NCBI RefSeq assembly: GCF_003073045.1 | Contig: NC_037590.1 | Span: 19,805,708 to 19,869,707 of the forward strand | Direction of reading: 5' to 3' | DNA: 64,000 nt | Origin: Pomacea canaliculata | Taxonomy: Eukaryota > Mollusca > Gastropoda > Architaenioglossa > Ampullariidae | Shown: piece by piece, positions 35,559 to 48,325 of the stretch | Numbering within the stretch: the first letter of the stretch is position 1 | Layout of the letters: each line of letters begins with the position of its first letter | Notes under the pieces: model-generated | What the model was told of the DNA's origin: nothing | What the model saw: only the letters and a program-made list of their open reading frames with translations | Databases searched by the model: none | Position numbers and translations under genes: made by a program

Positions 35559-38500
35559 ATGTTGGTGAAAGAATATCGCATCTGTATGCCACTCACCGTG
35601 GAAGAGGTGAGTATACGTAATATAATGACTGACATGCATGCGACCTGTATACATATCACTGACTAAGAATGACGTTGATATTTGAAGAATTTGCTTGTTT
35701 AGTGTTTGCTTAGTAACATGATCGTGGATACGAATAGCGATTCAGCTCGATCAAGCGCACAATATGACTTTGCAAAATACGGTTTAACAGCAAAATACAA
35801 CTGTAGATGTACATAAATGTATGTGTGGTTAAGACCGTAAGATGATCCAAACATTGCTCGAAATGACCACAGATGATGGAATTACCAATCAAGTTGGTGA
35901 TTTTAGTTGAACCTCCTTTAATTAAAAGTGTGCAAATAATCAGTGGGTCATTACTACCACATGAAAGGAGGATATTATGTTGAGGGAGTTGTATTTGTGT
36001 GTAAGGCACTGTGAGCCTGATTTTGGTTCTGGGAAAAGACACAATCAGAATGAACAGCATTATTATTATTATAAGTAGTAGTACCTCGATGTCAGAGCAA
36101 CATAACTCTTCACTTTATGCTGGTTGTCCCATCTGAAATGTTCTGTTCGACTTGTGACACATACTGTTATCTTTAGTTTTAAAAGTCAATGAAGTTTTGT
36201 TTTAACCTATTGCAATCAAAGGATGACACAACTCAACCACATGTGAATACATGTTCTCTCTCTTTTACACACATCTCTTATATACATACACATTATCAGA
36301 AATATAGCCAAGAAGAGATTAAGCAACATAATGTTATAATTATGTTTCTAGGTTTAAAGTATTTATACAAGTTTGTCACATATTAAATGTATTTCATACA
36401 TACTGTACTGTCATGCTCTATTTTAAAAACCTGTGAACAGTATCATCTTGGTCAGCTGTACATGATTGCTAAACACAGCCATGAACAGAGTGAAAATGGG
36501 GAGGGTGTAGAAGTGGTGACAAATGAGGCTTGTTATGACCCACTCCATGGAAGTGGACAGTACACAGAAAAACGTGTTCACCTTTCAAGGCAAGTCTAGT
36601 TGCAGACTGTTCTAGTAATTGGTGGTCACCCTTTCTTACTGCTTTTCCTTCTCCGATGTCTTTTGATGTTTGCAAACTGTTTTAGTGCACTTTTTGTGCT
36701 GCTCTTTTATGCAATCATATTAATCTCACTGTCTAGATGGGAAATGCTACCTAAGTGCTGATTGTTATCATTAAATGGGGGAAACAACTTAAGGTTTTCT
36801 TCTCTTTTTCTGTGGCCTTTTTGATAATTTCCAGCTGAACAGAAATTTTATGCAATGAAAACAAAAACAGCATATCAACAATAGAACTATTTTCAACAAT
36901 AGCTTTTTACACTTTATTCAGCCGTTTGCCATCATGGATTCGTGCAGTCATTCCAAGGATATTCTATGTTACTGAAAAAGCATGGAATTATTTCCCATAC
37001 ACAATCACAGGTTAGTGAAACTGCATTTACTACTCTTTTGAGTTCTTCGAAGGCAAAAAAATAACTGTAGTTTATCATCTCTTAGTTTAAACATCTGTTT
37101 CTTTGGAAAAATAGAATGCAGGCAGAGAAAATGTTTGCAGATATATGTGCATATAGGAATATGTGTGCATGCATATTTTGGAATAAGTGTGCATGCAATC
37201 ATGCCGTAGGTTTTTTATTTTATATGATGAGTAAGTATATATGTATCTGTCTTCATGCAAGTAGGTGTATGTACATTTTCAAGCTGCCTGAAAATCTGCT
37301 GTTTTAACAATGTTTTTATGTTTTTTTATTCGTTTTCAGAATACACAGTGAGTATCATTTTCTGTTTTCATTTGCTGAATTTGTGGACATTTACAATCAT
37401 TCTTCTTTTCCAAGTTTTAAGGATAAAAAAAATGCTGTTTACATAGGTGCAGTGGAGAATGTTATTTGCAGTGAGTAAGGTGACCAGACGTCCCGCATTT
37501 GGCGGGACAGTCCCGCTTTTGACCTCGTGTCCCGTCTGCTCATTGGGCGGGACACCCAATTTCTGGCTTTCTGGCAAGTCCATTAAATGTCCCGCTTGTC
37601 TTTAAAAATCACTTTTTTCGGCGTTCTTTGACAGTGACAACACCATCATCGGCAGGTGTCCCGCTTTTGCCTCCAAAATGTCTGGTCACCTTAGCAGTGA
37701 GTGTGGTACAAGTTCATATGTGCTCAGTCATATAGTACCTATTTATTGTGGTTCTTATATAATGTGGTTAAAACTTTACACGAAGCCCTGAAAATGTGCA
37801 TGCATAGGAACTTTCTCCATTAATCTATGGATCAGACCCTTTCACTGGATGTGTAAATTTTTTTCTCTTTTAAACAGTGCTCTTTTTTACCACGATTTAG
37901 CATCCACGTTGAAACACGTTATGAGGATAATAATGGTGTAACAGAAAATGTAAGTATATAAATGGTCTCAATGTATCTGTTGTCTGTAATTGTAGTTTGT
38001 CATTATTTGAAAACAATTTTAAAATACTGAGTAATATTTCACTGAATGTGCATGTGAAAAAAAAATATCTATATATGTACACCCATTTGTAAATGTGTGC
38101 ATAAACATAAAGGATTAGAAAAAAGTGTGATTGAAAGGGTACAGTTTGTTAAGAAAAACTCAAAACATTAGTAATCTCTCTATTTATTCACATGGACATG
38201 CAAAGAATAGTTGAAAGATTGTGTAACTGAATAGCTGTTATCTGTGTCAGAATACAATCAGTTTGAATTTTGAAAGATTAATTATTCCAGACATCTCATT
38301 AAATTATCACAAAAATGCTGATTTTGAACAGTTGCATAAAGCAGCTTCTATAACCCCAAGTAAAACTATTTTCTTCCCTAATAATAATATACAAAAAAAA
38401 TGTTGATTTGTATAGTGCTTTTCCTCACCATTAAAAGTGGGCTCAAAGCACTTTGCATGACTGTCCACAGTTCATGGCGATGGATGAAGTTACAGTAATA

Positions 38501-41500
38501 TGAGAGAATAGTCTCGTGTTGTAAATGCCTGGGTAATACAACTTCTTTCCTTAAATAAGAGAACTCATGATGTCAGTTTTCTAGATCAATCTGTTTAACA
38601 GCCACCTGCAGTCCTGTTGGGAAGTGCTGAGCTAGATGGACTGTAGTTGTATCTTTGTGACCTTTGTCTATTCCTGTATATAGCTGATAGACACAATCCA
38701 CTGTCAAACTGCATGATGACCCTTGAGAGTGACCTTCACCATGTTTTCTAAAGTGGTGGGGAGGTGATAATCCTAAGGCTGACTTACTGGTGGAGAATCA
38801 GACCGTTGAGATTCAGAACAAGCACAATGCTTTGTTACTGATTTGTCTGACATAACTTTTGCCTGTCTTTAGCCTTTTGTCACTCTTGAATCTATGAGCT
38901 TTACTAGCTACTTGTTTTAGCAAGTTGACTGCACTGGGGCCCATGCTGCCTTTCAACAGCCTCGAGTTCAGATCTACAGTTTGCAAAGCCACTGTGTTGT
39001 CAGTAGGAATATGCTTTACATGTTCACTTTATCACAATCAGTAAAGTTCTTTTTGCCGTGACTAAGGTCTCTTAAGAAAAGTTCTGTCAAACAGAACAGT
39101 TTGGAAAAAGTTTCAAATATTATCTTTTAGTTTTTTTAATTTTTTTAAGTGTAAATTGACTTAACAAAAATATAAAGATCACATAAAATGTCATTGTAAT
39201 AGTTTTCCTTCCCTGTGCTAGATAAATTAACTTTTCAAAACCATTATCATGGTTTTCTCATTATTTCCTCCTATTACAATGTTATGTCTTTTCTTAGCTA
39301 TTTATAGTCACTGAAAAAAGAATCTTGAGCGCCAGAAGGCAATAGACAAGTGTCATCTTTGCTTATTTCTTTATCTTTCTAGTTCAGAGGGTTGAGAACC
39401 TACCACTTGTACATTTTTACACAACCTTGTCCTTTTAAAAAAAGGTACATATAAGGAATTAGGATATAAAACCTGCTTCATCCCATCATAAGCATTCCAA
39501 AACTTTTGCATTTTCACAATGTATAAACAAGATAATCAAAATTGTTAATTTCAGAATGCTGGAACCCACACCAAATGTGGCAGAAAAAAATCACATCTGT
39601 TGTGGCTTAAGAATGTTTATCTCAGAGGGAGATAACTTTCCTTTTTTAATACAAATGTATTTTTATGAAAGTTTGACCAGGTTCATGTTTGCTTCCCAGT
39701 GTCTCATGGTGCCTGATGATGAGCTCCAGCAGAGAGAGGTGGATTTTGTGGACATAGCTTTTGATGAACTTCCAGCTAAATATTACAAAGAAGAAGAGGT
39801 AGGTTTAATCAATCAAGCTAAAAGTGCTTGGGATTTTCAGCCTTATATATGCAGCAGTCAGGATATCTTTTAACTAGATTTTCAAAATAAAAAGTATTAA
39901 TTTTGCTAGATTTTGTGTCCACATTATTGCCATAAATTTTCTCCTACAGATACATTATACCAAGAATATGGATTTAAGCATTTTATGAAGGAGCCCAAGT
40001 TTTGAATAATCAGCTTCCTGGATTATTTGGAGTACAAAAGATTGGCTTTCCAAACGCTTTTTATGGGATTTATTTCAGTAATAGGGTGCTTTAGCATTTC
40101 ATATCTCTAATGAAGTTATTGTGTTGTGGAAGAAGAGTTATTCTTATCTATTTAGGCTTGCAGCCACAACATAGTGGAGTGACTGTATGATGCAATCCAC
40201 TGTATATTGTATCACAACATGATGCACAAAGTAACCAATACCATTGTATGTCAAAACTCTTACATTACTACTAAATAGGTATCATTTAGTGATGCAAAAG
40301 TTTAGGAAAAAAAGTATAATAATGATCCATATTGATTTTGTTAATGGTGTAAGGAAGGTACAATAGTCTTGTCAGCATGGGTGTGAATGTATTTGTAGTG
40401 TTGCAAGGTGATAGGAGTAACATCTGGCTTAGGAAGCATCCTGATTCACCGGTTATTCTATTTGTTCACTGTTTTACTGCTGTTCCTCTACTGTTAAATA
40501 CTCAAGCATTCGGGTAACTGTCATCTTCCATATAAGTTCAACATTCAATTTTTTTTTTTTATTTCACACTCACCTCCAACACCATATTTGTTCAAACCAT
40601 CATTGGTGACTCACGTTCTTATCATTAGCATAGATAAACTTCTGAGCAGATAAGAGACAGTAATCACAACTGTGCTTTCCACTCATATTCCATGCTGTGG
40701 GACACAATTATCATTTATTTAAATTCGTCATCATCCATCTGTTAGTTAACAATAAATGTGTTAACCTAGTATTGAAAAATTACATTTTTCTGCAGGAGTA
40801 CAGTTGTCCATGCATGCTCCACATACAACCTCCATATTTTTTAGTCCCTTTTAAAATGTTACTGGTGGTTCATGTGTTTGTTGTTTTACCAAGAGTTGTA
40901 ATCTGAGAGAGGGAAAGAATGTATGTATATATCGGACTCGCATCAAGTTCTTCAATTTGTATTATGTGATATTATCAAATGGAAAAATATTGTGGCAATA
41001 CTTTTTATGTTTGCATAATTTTTTTGTTTTCTGCAAGGATCTCACCAAATTCAAGTCTGCTAAGACTGATCGTGGTCCTTTAGAGCCAGGCTGGAGGGTA
41101 ATATAATACCAATACTATGCTATAATTCTCTTTTAACTTCAGTATCCTTTTGTAAGCTTCTGTGATGTGGCATCCACAATACTGGTTGGGAAACTGGAAG
41201 CTGTGAAGACATATTGTCTCATGCATTCAATGTTCAGGTTTTGGGTTTGTTTGTTTGAGGGGTGTTTCTTGGCTGAACTAGTGATACCTTGTTTCTACTA
41301 ATGATTTGCTGTCTGAAATGTATGTTTTCTTGTGCTTTTAATAGGATACATCAAATCCAGTGATGTGTTCATACAAACTTGTTAGGGTCAAGTTTGAAGT
41401 TTTTGGGCTTCAAAACAAAGTGGAATCTTTTACACACAAGGTGACATTTGATTTTTTTGATTTTTTGTTATAAATATATAACAAACATCACAATAGTTTA

Positions 41501-42866
41501 GTTTATAAAGTATTTTGTGCCATCTAGCATTTGTTGTATTTTTGCAACCCATCATAGAAATTGTCTTATATTTGTGCAGAACCAAGATTGTTCTTTTAGC
41601 TACTAATCAGTTCATTCTTCATGTTGGTTACAAAGTTAAAATACCTCTGACAAAGAATGCAAAAATATTATGGACATATGGACTTCCTAACCTCAAAATC
41701 AAGCCCATCAAATTTTGGTGTAAATCTTTTGAAAAAGCTTACTAGGGCTTTCAGTTCCTTACAAGCATAGTGACTAAATTTATTATAGTTCTGTTAACCT
41801 TATTTATGTTTAATGTTAAGTATCTTAAGTATCTGTTTATGGCATTGATGCATCAAGTTCTTTGTTCTCAGTCAGTACGAGATATTCTCCTGCTGGGACA
41901 CAAACAAGCATTTGCTTGGGTGGATGAGTGGTATGGTCAGTGTTAAATTTTACTCTTTCGATTAGGTTTTAAAGCCATACTTTTTTAAAAAGTGCTAAAA
42001 TATTGTTTCTAATTGATAGATAATTATGCTTGATGATTTAGCTGATTAGTTTTTTTTAATGGTTATTGGCATTTTGTTTGAGTCGCACTCTTTCTAAGGG
42101 TGTGTTTTGTTTTATGTGACATATATTTTTATAATACTGAAGACCACAAGTGTAGCAGAAGATGACAAGTACCCTTAACTGTAAAGAATATCAAGGATAC
42201 CATACCATTTTTTACTGTAAAGCTGAATCAAAGGACAGGTCAAGTGTTGGCAATAATTACTGAAAGCATAATCATCACCCAACCTTTAAATGCTATTCAC
42301 AGGAACCAAACCACTTTGTCACTTTTTTACCATTTTTTCAATTTGTTCTTTGTGTATGTGCATGCACTAAAACTACCATGCACCATGAATTGGATGAATA
42401 GATTAGCAGTGTTGGTAGAGTATACAGATGAAGTAGACATGTAGCACACTTGATCTTACAGGAAGTACTCAATCTAAATCATAAAATTTATTATCTTGTT
42501 GATTATCATGCTTGGGCAAAACAAGCTTACAATAATATTTTGCTTCAACCCACACACATACACATATTATACCTATATAATAATAACAAAAATTATTATT
42601 ATGCCTGAATCTAGCTGGGACACAACAAACACGCCTATATGTACATATAGGTCTTAAGAATGTGCCTAGTGAAGAATTCAAACTCCAAAGATTGGATGCT
42701 AGGATGTTTATTCAAAACAACCCATGTGTATTCTTCCTGCTGTACAGGGATGACTTTAGAGGACATCAGAGATTATGAAAGCAAAATGAATGCGGAAACA
42801 AACAGGAAAGTTTTGACTGGCAGGAATCAGAGCTCCAACAATGCTTCTGCAAGCTCATCAGCATAG
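35559..42866 (+). CDS. PITPNC1: Cytoplasmic phosphatidylinositol transfer protein 1 (class IIB PITP, RdgB-beta), ten coding exons
   Basis: Exons: 35559-35606, 36441-36589, 36922-37010, 37340-37347, 37878-37949, 39700-39798, 41038-41097, 41345-41440, 41872-41935, 42748-42866; 804 nt, 267 residues, all phases agree. It begins [16 protein letters not shown] and continues [20 protein letters not shown], nearly the vertebrate PITPNC1 sequence, then [51 protein letters not shown] and [20 protein letters not shown]. Residues T58 and K60 match the inositol-headgroup contacts T59 and K61 of PITP-alpha. The family moves phosphatidylinositol (and, for this class, phosphatidic acid) between membranes in the cytosol. 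Features: exon 4 is only 8 nt; intron 2 uses a GC donor (36590-36591); the class VW pair before GLQ is VF here. Length equals the usual short isoform (about 268). No membrane segment or downstream DDHD/LNS2 domain, so it is not the long class IIA RdgB. Confidence 0.94.
37476..37693. mobile_element. hAT-like MITE, family 2, in PITPNC1 intron 4
   Basis: Ends are TAAGGTGACCAGACGTCCCG at the left and CCAAAATGTCTGGTCACCTTA reversed at the right. The 8-bp target duplication GCAGTGAG is perfect (37468-37475, 37694-37701). Length 218 bp with several internal copies of gtcccgctttt/cgggac. No coding capacity. It lies between the microexon and exon 5. Confidence 0.9.
37950..39699 (+). other. PITPNC1 intron 5
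   Basis: A 1.75-kb AT-rich intron. At 38395-38480 it carries an L2-like 3' end on the minus strand. I see no exon between 37949 and 39700, although the conserved protein has a variable linker at this junction, so a small additional exon cannot be excluded. Confidence 0.55.
38395..38480 (-). repeat. L2-like 3'-end remnant, minus strand
   Basis: On the plus strand it reads gatttgtatagtgcttttcc followed by gggctcaaagcactttgca, the reverse complement of a typical L2-like terminus (TGCAAAGTGCTTTGAG...AAAGCACTATACAAA). Confidence 0.5.
39799..41037 (+). other. PITPNC1 intron 6
   Basis: AT-rich intron of 1.24 kb without a recognisable repeat or exon. A tubulin- or tRNA-like feature was looked for and not seen. 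Confidence 0.5.
41936..42747 (+). other. PITPNC1 intron 9
   Basis: AT-rich intron of 0.8 kb before the last coding exon. It separates TGG TAT G from GG ATG ACT, restoring the conserved EWYGMT. No other content was recognised. Confidence 0.55.
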
Positions 42867-43509
42867 TCTGCAACAGTGCTGTTGCATTAGCTTCTTGTTT
42901 GCACATAGGTAGAGTTTACAAATTATTGCTTCTAAAAAATGATATGTTTTGTGAGCCGCATTTTTGTCCTGTATTGTGTGGTTGTGGAGTGCCAGATAGT
43001 ACACATGTAAAAGCAATGTGCACTTACACTTTTGTGCACTCCTATGCATATAAGAATTCCCTGAATCTCATAAATAGTGTTCATGAGGCACTTGGTCTAT
43101 GGATCTACATACACCCATTTACCCTACGAACAGTCACTTTATCCACAGGACAAAGTTAATGCCTATCATTATGGCTGCTGCCTATGTGGTGCTCAGAGTA
43201 AAGAAACGGGACCATGTCACTCCTCTCCTTTGTTCTCTTTAGAATCACATTCAGTCCAAATTGTCTGTATTCACATTCAGTGCAAGATGTCTGTGCTCAG
43301 CATCAGTTTCTTTGAAGGCACTTGTCCTTATTTATCTAAACTTCTGTTTAATAATAATAATGGTGTGAGCTTTTATAGCAAGGTATCCCAGCCAAAGCCA
43401 CATTCTCCAAGCATTACAAACACAAAAACGCAAGACAGATAAATTACCTCACATCCCAACCAGAAAACATCTGACCAGTTCATGCTATCTATTCCTGTCA
43501 CGAAAACAA

Positions 43510-43830
43510 TAATGTACCATTACTGACTTGAACTGTGATGCAGCAAAGTAGTGGAGTACCCTTCCCTCTTACATCTGCCACTAACCCACCATTGAGTCTT
43601 TTAAATATGCATTAAAAACACACCTTTTCCACGAGCACTACTCCTAAACACGTTCTATTTAATGCTGCTAAGCCATTCTGTTTTATATAATTAGTCTGTC
43701 CTACTGATGTCCCTTTGTTGATTACTTTTGAACTCTTCATTGTTACTGTTACTTCTGTGTCTTCAGTCTTTTGTGTCATTGCTGATCTTTCCATTTCATT
43801 ATCGCCTACATATTGATCATTATTTTGTTT
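43510..43830 (+). repeat. L2-type LINE ORF2 C-terminal fragment
   Basis: One frame gives WSTLPSYICH then SFKYALKTHLFHEHYS, the characteristic end of L2-like ORF2 (NSLPS...SFKxxLKTHLF). It follows the PITPNC1 stop by about 0.65 kb in the sense orientation and may be part of its 3' UTR. Confidence 0.6.
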
Positions 43831-44040
43831 CAACCACTGATTGCATTCTTAATGTAAGCTTGATCCTGCACTATATCAATTGAACATTTATTAAAGCATT
43901 GGAAATCTGTAAGAAGAGGCTTTATATTAAACAGCCCATAAACAGCAGCTTGTTTCTGTGATAGGAGCATTATGTGAGAACATCCTTGCTGTGATACTGG
44001 ATACAGGTTAAAAAAAATCTATTTTGCCTGAGATACTGTT

Positions 44041-44138
44041 GTTTTATAAATATTTAACATCTGTGTTTATTCAAACTTCACTGCAATTTTTGTTTTATAA
44101 ATATTTAACATCTGTGTCTATTCAAACTTCACTGCATC
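44041..44138 (+). repeat. 51-bp tandem duplication
   Basis: Two adjacent copies start gttttataaatatttaacat at 44041 and 44092 and differ at only a few positions (tgtgtttattc against tgtgtctattc). A simple local duplication in AT-rich sequence. Confidence 0.8.
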
Positions 44139-45709
44139 TTTACTGGTTTTTGCTCAGATGATATTTAATGATAGATTTACACATCTTATCTTACTCAGGT
44201 ATCAAGTTCATTTTTATGCCCAGATTATTGAGATTTTTAAATAAAAAATAATCATTGCACTGAAAAAGGATACAGAGGCTGAAGTAGTGCATTAAGACTA
44301 AAGGACAAGAGAGATTCTTTCAAGCATGTTTAGCAAAGACATGCCTTATAGATTTTATTACTGTGTCAATGGATCCCGTTTCAGTTCATAATAATACAAA
44401 GTTTTGATGAAGTTGATTAACAAATGTTATTTAAATTTGCAAATTAGTAGCAACTTTTTCTAAAGAAATGGCATTTTCTCTGTTTTGGCTGTTTCACTTC
44501 ATAAAATAATGTACTTTTGTGCATTCCATTTCCACATTTTACCCTTGATGTTATTGCATGTAGCTAATCAAACCTTGCCATTTATTTTCTGTCATACATT
44601 TTAATATTTTGCATCAGGACTGTTTTATATGTTAATCTTGTACAGCATTTGAAACTATGTGGATTATTAGCCTTATTGTTTTAAACACATTTTACTCCCT
44701 TTGAATTAATCTGTGTGGTATTTATGTTAATGTCTTTATTGTCTTTAAATAGACTTTAAAACTTTCTGCCTTAAATTATAACTAACTGTAAATTTTGTTC
44801 ATCAGAGATTTGTTATTTACTTGAGGGTTTTAAAAGCAGCTGGCTTATCAGCTTATGATAGAAAAATATGCTTTTTTTAGTTTTTTTTCCCCTGATTGTA
44901 TTTTCTTAATTTTAGCATTAGGTGCAGTTTCTTAAACTTTATGGGTACCAGTTGGGTTTAATATGAGGACAACAATAGTGTAATAATGATAAAGACTGAA
45001 CAGATGAAATCCGCCAAACTTTAGCAATATTACTGGTATTATCTTTATTTCAACCACATAATACACAAAATTTATGAAAGGAGGTTTGCAGGGCATAAAG
45101 AATGATAGCCAGCAAATAGATTACATGGGTTTTGTTGGTGGAGAGGCTGTGACCTGTTACTCAGTATGCAAAAGTTTATCTACTAGATATTTATTGCCAT
45201 CAACCATTCTTCATTTTTGAAAACTAAAACTAAACTTGTCATTATAGTAAAAATATTCAGATATCTTGCCAATATATGTAATCAACATCTAAATTTCACA
45301 CCCATCTAGAAAAAGTGTTTTTTCATGTACATGAATATTTATTAAATTTTGAGTAGATCATGTTTTTTTTACTCAAAGGTATTTTGTGCATTAGAAAAAC
45401 TTGAATGAGCTGACAGATGTACAAGGCTTGGGCTTTATGATATGCCATTGTCCTCTACTACCTCAAAACTTTTGTCCCCAGTGTCACCAATGTTACAGCA
45501 ACATTATTACAAACATAACTAACTTTATTTTTTAACTCTTAACACTAAAAATAATGTTGCCTGATGTTGGGGAAGCATGACTAAAAATTGCTACAAGAAC
45601 TATGTAAAGATACAAGATATGAAAGCAAATTAAAGAAAGCATGACATACATATTGCATTTGGCATTCATTTAATATGGACTGGGCAAGTTACCAGTTGTC
45701 AAACAGTTC

Positions 45710-45880
45710 TAAAACTTAACATTTAGTTTTAAATATACGTCTGAGGTTGTAGGTTCAAATTCTCCCGATACCAGTTGCTTATGCTAATATCTGGCTTATA
45801 TCCGCACAAAAATGATAGGCTCTTGCTATCTTTTAAGAAATAATTTTTTTTTAAGAAATGGTGAGTGCCGAATTTAATTT
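45710..45880 (+). repeat. Possible tRNA-derived SINE fragment
   Basis: The stretch tctgaggttgtaGGTTCAAATTCtcccgatacc resembles the B-box half of a tRNA-derived head. Neither an A box nor target duplications are clear. Confidence 0.25.
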
Positions 45881-48153
45881 AACCATATGGCTATTAATGT
45901 GATGACTGAATCCATTGTGGCTTTATTTGATGCTGACATCATTGGTGGGATAATTTTCACATTTAACTCCCATCAACTCCAAACAAGTATAGTATACTTG
46001 TAGGTGTTAGTAGTAGTGTAGTATTTTCATGATAGACACTAGGTTTACTGTAGTTTAAATTACACAAAAGTTCTCTGCAACCATACTTAATGATTTTTTT
46101 AAACTTTGTTTAACTAAGTTGTTTCTTTGCATTCACCACCATTGATATTTTGTTCAAAGTACTTTTTTGTGTTTTAAGGTTTGTTTAAAATATTTATTTT
46201 GAAAACAGTGTGCTAATTTGTTTAAAAATACCTATAAAACCTCTTTATTGTTGACTGTTGTTGCTTGCATTGGTACTTCAGTAGTGATTGCTGGGATTAT
46301 TAAGATATATGGTTTTTATAATTTACATTGCTGTTGTGAAATGCGTGTTTCTTTTTAGAGTGGGACATTCCAGCTTTTTGATTGGTGATAATTAACTTTG
46401 GGTTTCATGTTAACATACTTTTTATTTTTGCTTTTTTTAATGTATTTTGTGTTTGTGTGATATTTTATAGTAGTATGTTTCTGTTACCAAAAAAAATGCA
46501 TCACCAATGAACAAAACGATCTAAACAAAAACCCATAAGGTGCAGTAGTATAAAACCAAACGGAAAAGGGGAATATGACCAAATATTTATCTTACCGACA
46601 TCCTATTCAAAAAGTTGATAACAAAATTCTTGCCCTCTTCTAAAGTGCAATTAATTTGATAATCTCTCCAAATGTATTGCTCAAAGCAATGGCAAAGATG
46701 TTCATATTATGGAGGCATGAGGAACTGTTGACTTTTGAATACAACTTGCTTGCATCATGATTAAGTAATATTTTCTAGGAATTGTGTATGGAATGGGGAG
46801 TGGAAATGATAATAAAACCCCAGGTTTTTTTTCAGTGCTACTTCCTGTCATGTTCATTCTTGGATAGTGTTATGGATTTTGTGACTCTTTGCCAACATGA
46901 GTAGCCATTATCATTTTCCTTTATGGTGCAAATCTGCATGAAAAAAAGATACATATAATTCCATAATAAAAATTTTGTCCCTTTTATTTTCCATTGAATA
47001 TTGGTTAAAATGTTACAGCGAAGTGTCATTTACTTAATCAGATTAAATATTGCTTTAGGGTAGCACTTAAGTGAACTCAATTGAATTCAGTTAAGCATAA
47101 ATGACTTACGAATATTTTTTAAGGTAGTAATGTAAACTATTGTTATTCAGCTTAATCATCCTGGAAAAATACCATGCTGATGAAATGTGTCTGCCAGTCC
47201 TGTTGTTGTTCATGGGGACTACATCAGTGGAGTATGAACCATACTTTTTTCCCATAACTAAGAGATACATAAATCCAGGATCCTAGCAGCTGTGATCTGT
47301 CTAACCACTTGTAAAACATTCTTTGATCAAATAGTGTCTTAATGTAGAGACACACTTTGCTTTAAAACATGTGCCTTAATGTCAAAATGTAAATCTGCAA
47401 AATACATACGCTCGCCAGTGTATAGGGATGGGCCATCTTGAGGTCTGTTGGAGAAATGCACTGATACAGTACATGTTTATTGAGTGTGTATTTTTTTATT
47501 ATTAAAACTAATTTTATTGTGTTTTAGCTTTTATTAGCCTGTAATCAGATCTTTTAACTGAAGAGCAATATCCAGTGATGCAAACATCAGGCTGGAGAAC
47601 TGTCCAGCAGTTGGTGGATTTCTGCCATAAATTATTTGTCTTTCCACTTGAAAAAAAAAAAAGGAAAGGAAGTTCCATAAAAAAGAAAAGAGCCATGTGT
47701 AGTGCCACATTCGACTTCTTGATCCACATTTCCACGTGGACAGCTGTGGTATGTACCACAAATTGTGAGGAGTGGTGTGATTTTGTCTTTGACTTTTGCT
47801 CAGGGTGCAGAGATCTATTACAAGAAAGTTGAAGTGAGGCCCTGGGTTTTGTTACATGTATTACTTTGGTGTGTATGCTTATTGCTCTTTTCACCTGGGT
47901 GTGCTTCTGTTTTTTACCCCTGCTTTAAAAGCATATTTAGATTTGAGATCAAAGTGCTTAGAATGCAGGAAATGCGCCTAACAGTGTTTTTTAATTTTTT
48001 TCTTCTAGGAGTCTGCTTCTATGAGTTTTTTTCTCACACAGAGATCAGCATTGTTCAGTTTTCTGAAACTTGGTTAAAAATTTAAGTTACAAAAGAAAAG
48101 TGAAGGCAGTTATGGTGTGGCTAAATAACAAATTTGATAGGCACCATTTAAGA

Positions 48154-48325
48154 CGTGCCCAACCTTTTCTTCCCCGAGGGCTGCATAGACATGATATAAA
48201 ATCAAGCAGGCCAGAACATGGCGGTTTTGCCAGAATCCTGACGTTAAAAATAAAATTCTGTTGTGTCTGGTTAAATATGAAGGCTGCATAAGGCACCTTC
48301 ACGGGCCCTAGGTTGGGCACCCCTG
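48154..48325 (-). mobile_element. hAT-like MITE, family 3
   Basis: On the minus strand it starts CAGGGGTGCCCAACCTAGGG; the other end, GTGCCCAACC after one degraded base pair, completes the inverted repeat. The 8-bp duplication ATTTAAGA is perfect (48146-48153, 48326-48333). Length 172 bp, non-coding. Confidence 0.87.

Noticed and set aside
29534-35559. Bidirectional promoter shared by cyclin F and PITPNC1
   Set aside because: The start codons are 6.0 kb apart with several mobile elements between them, so a shared core promoter is unlikely.
39556-39873. 105-codon frame around PITPNC1 exon 6, starting at 39556
   Set aside because: Only 39700-39798 matches the family. The acceptor gcttcccag at 39691-39699 and phase 0 at both ends explain the conserved part.
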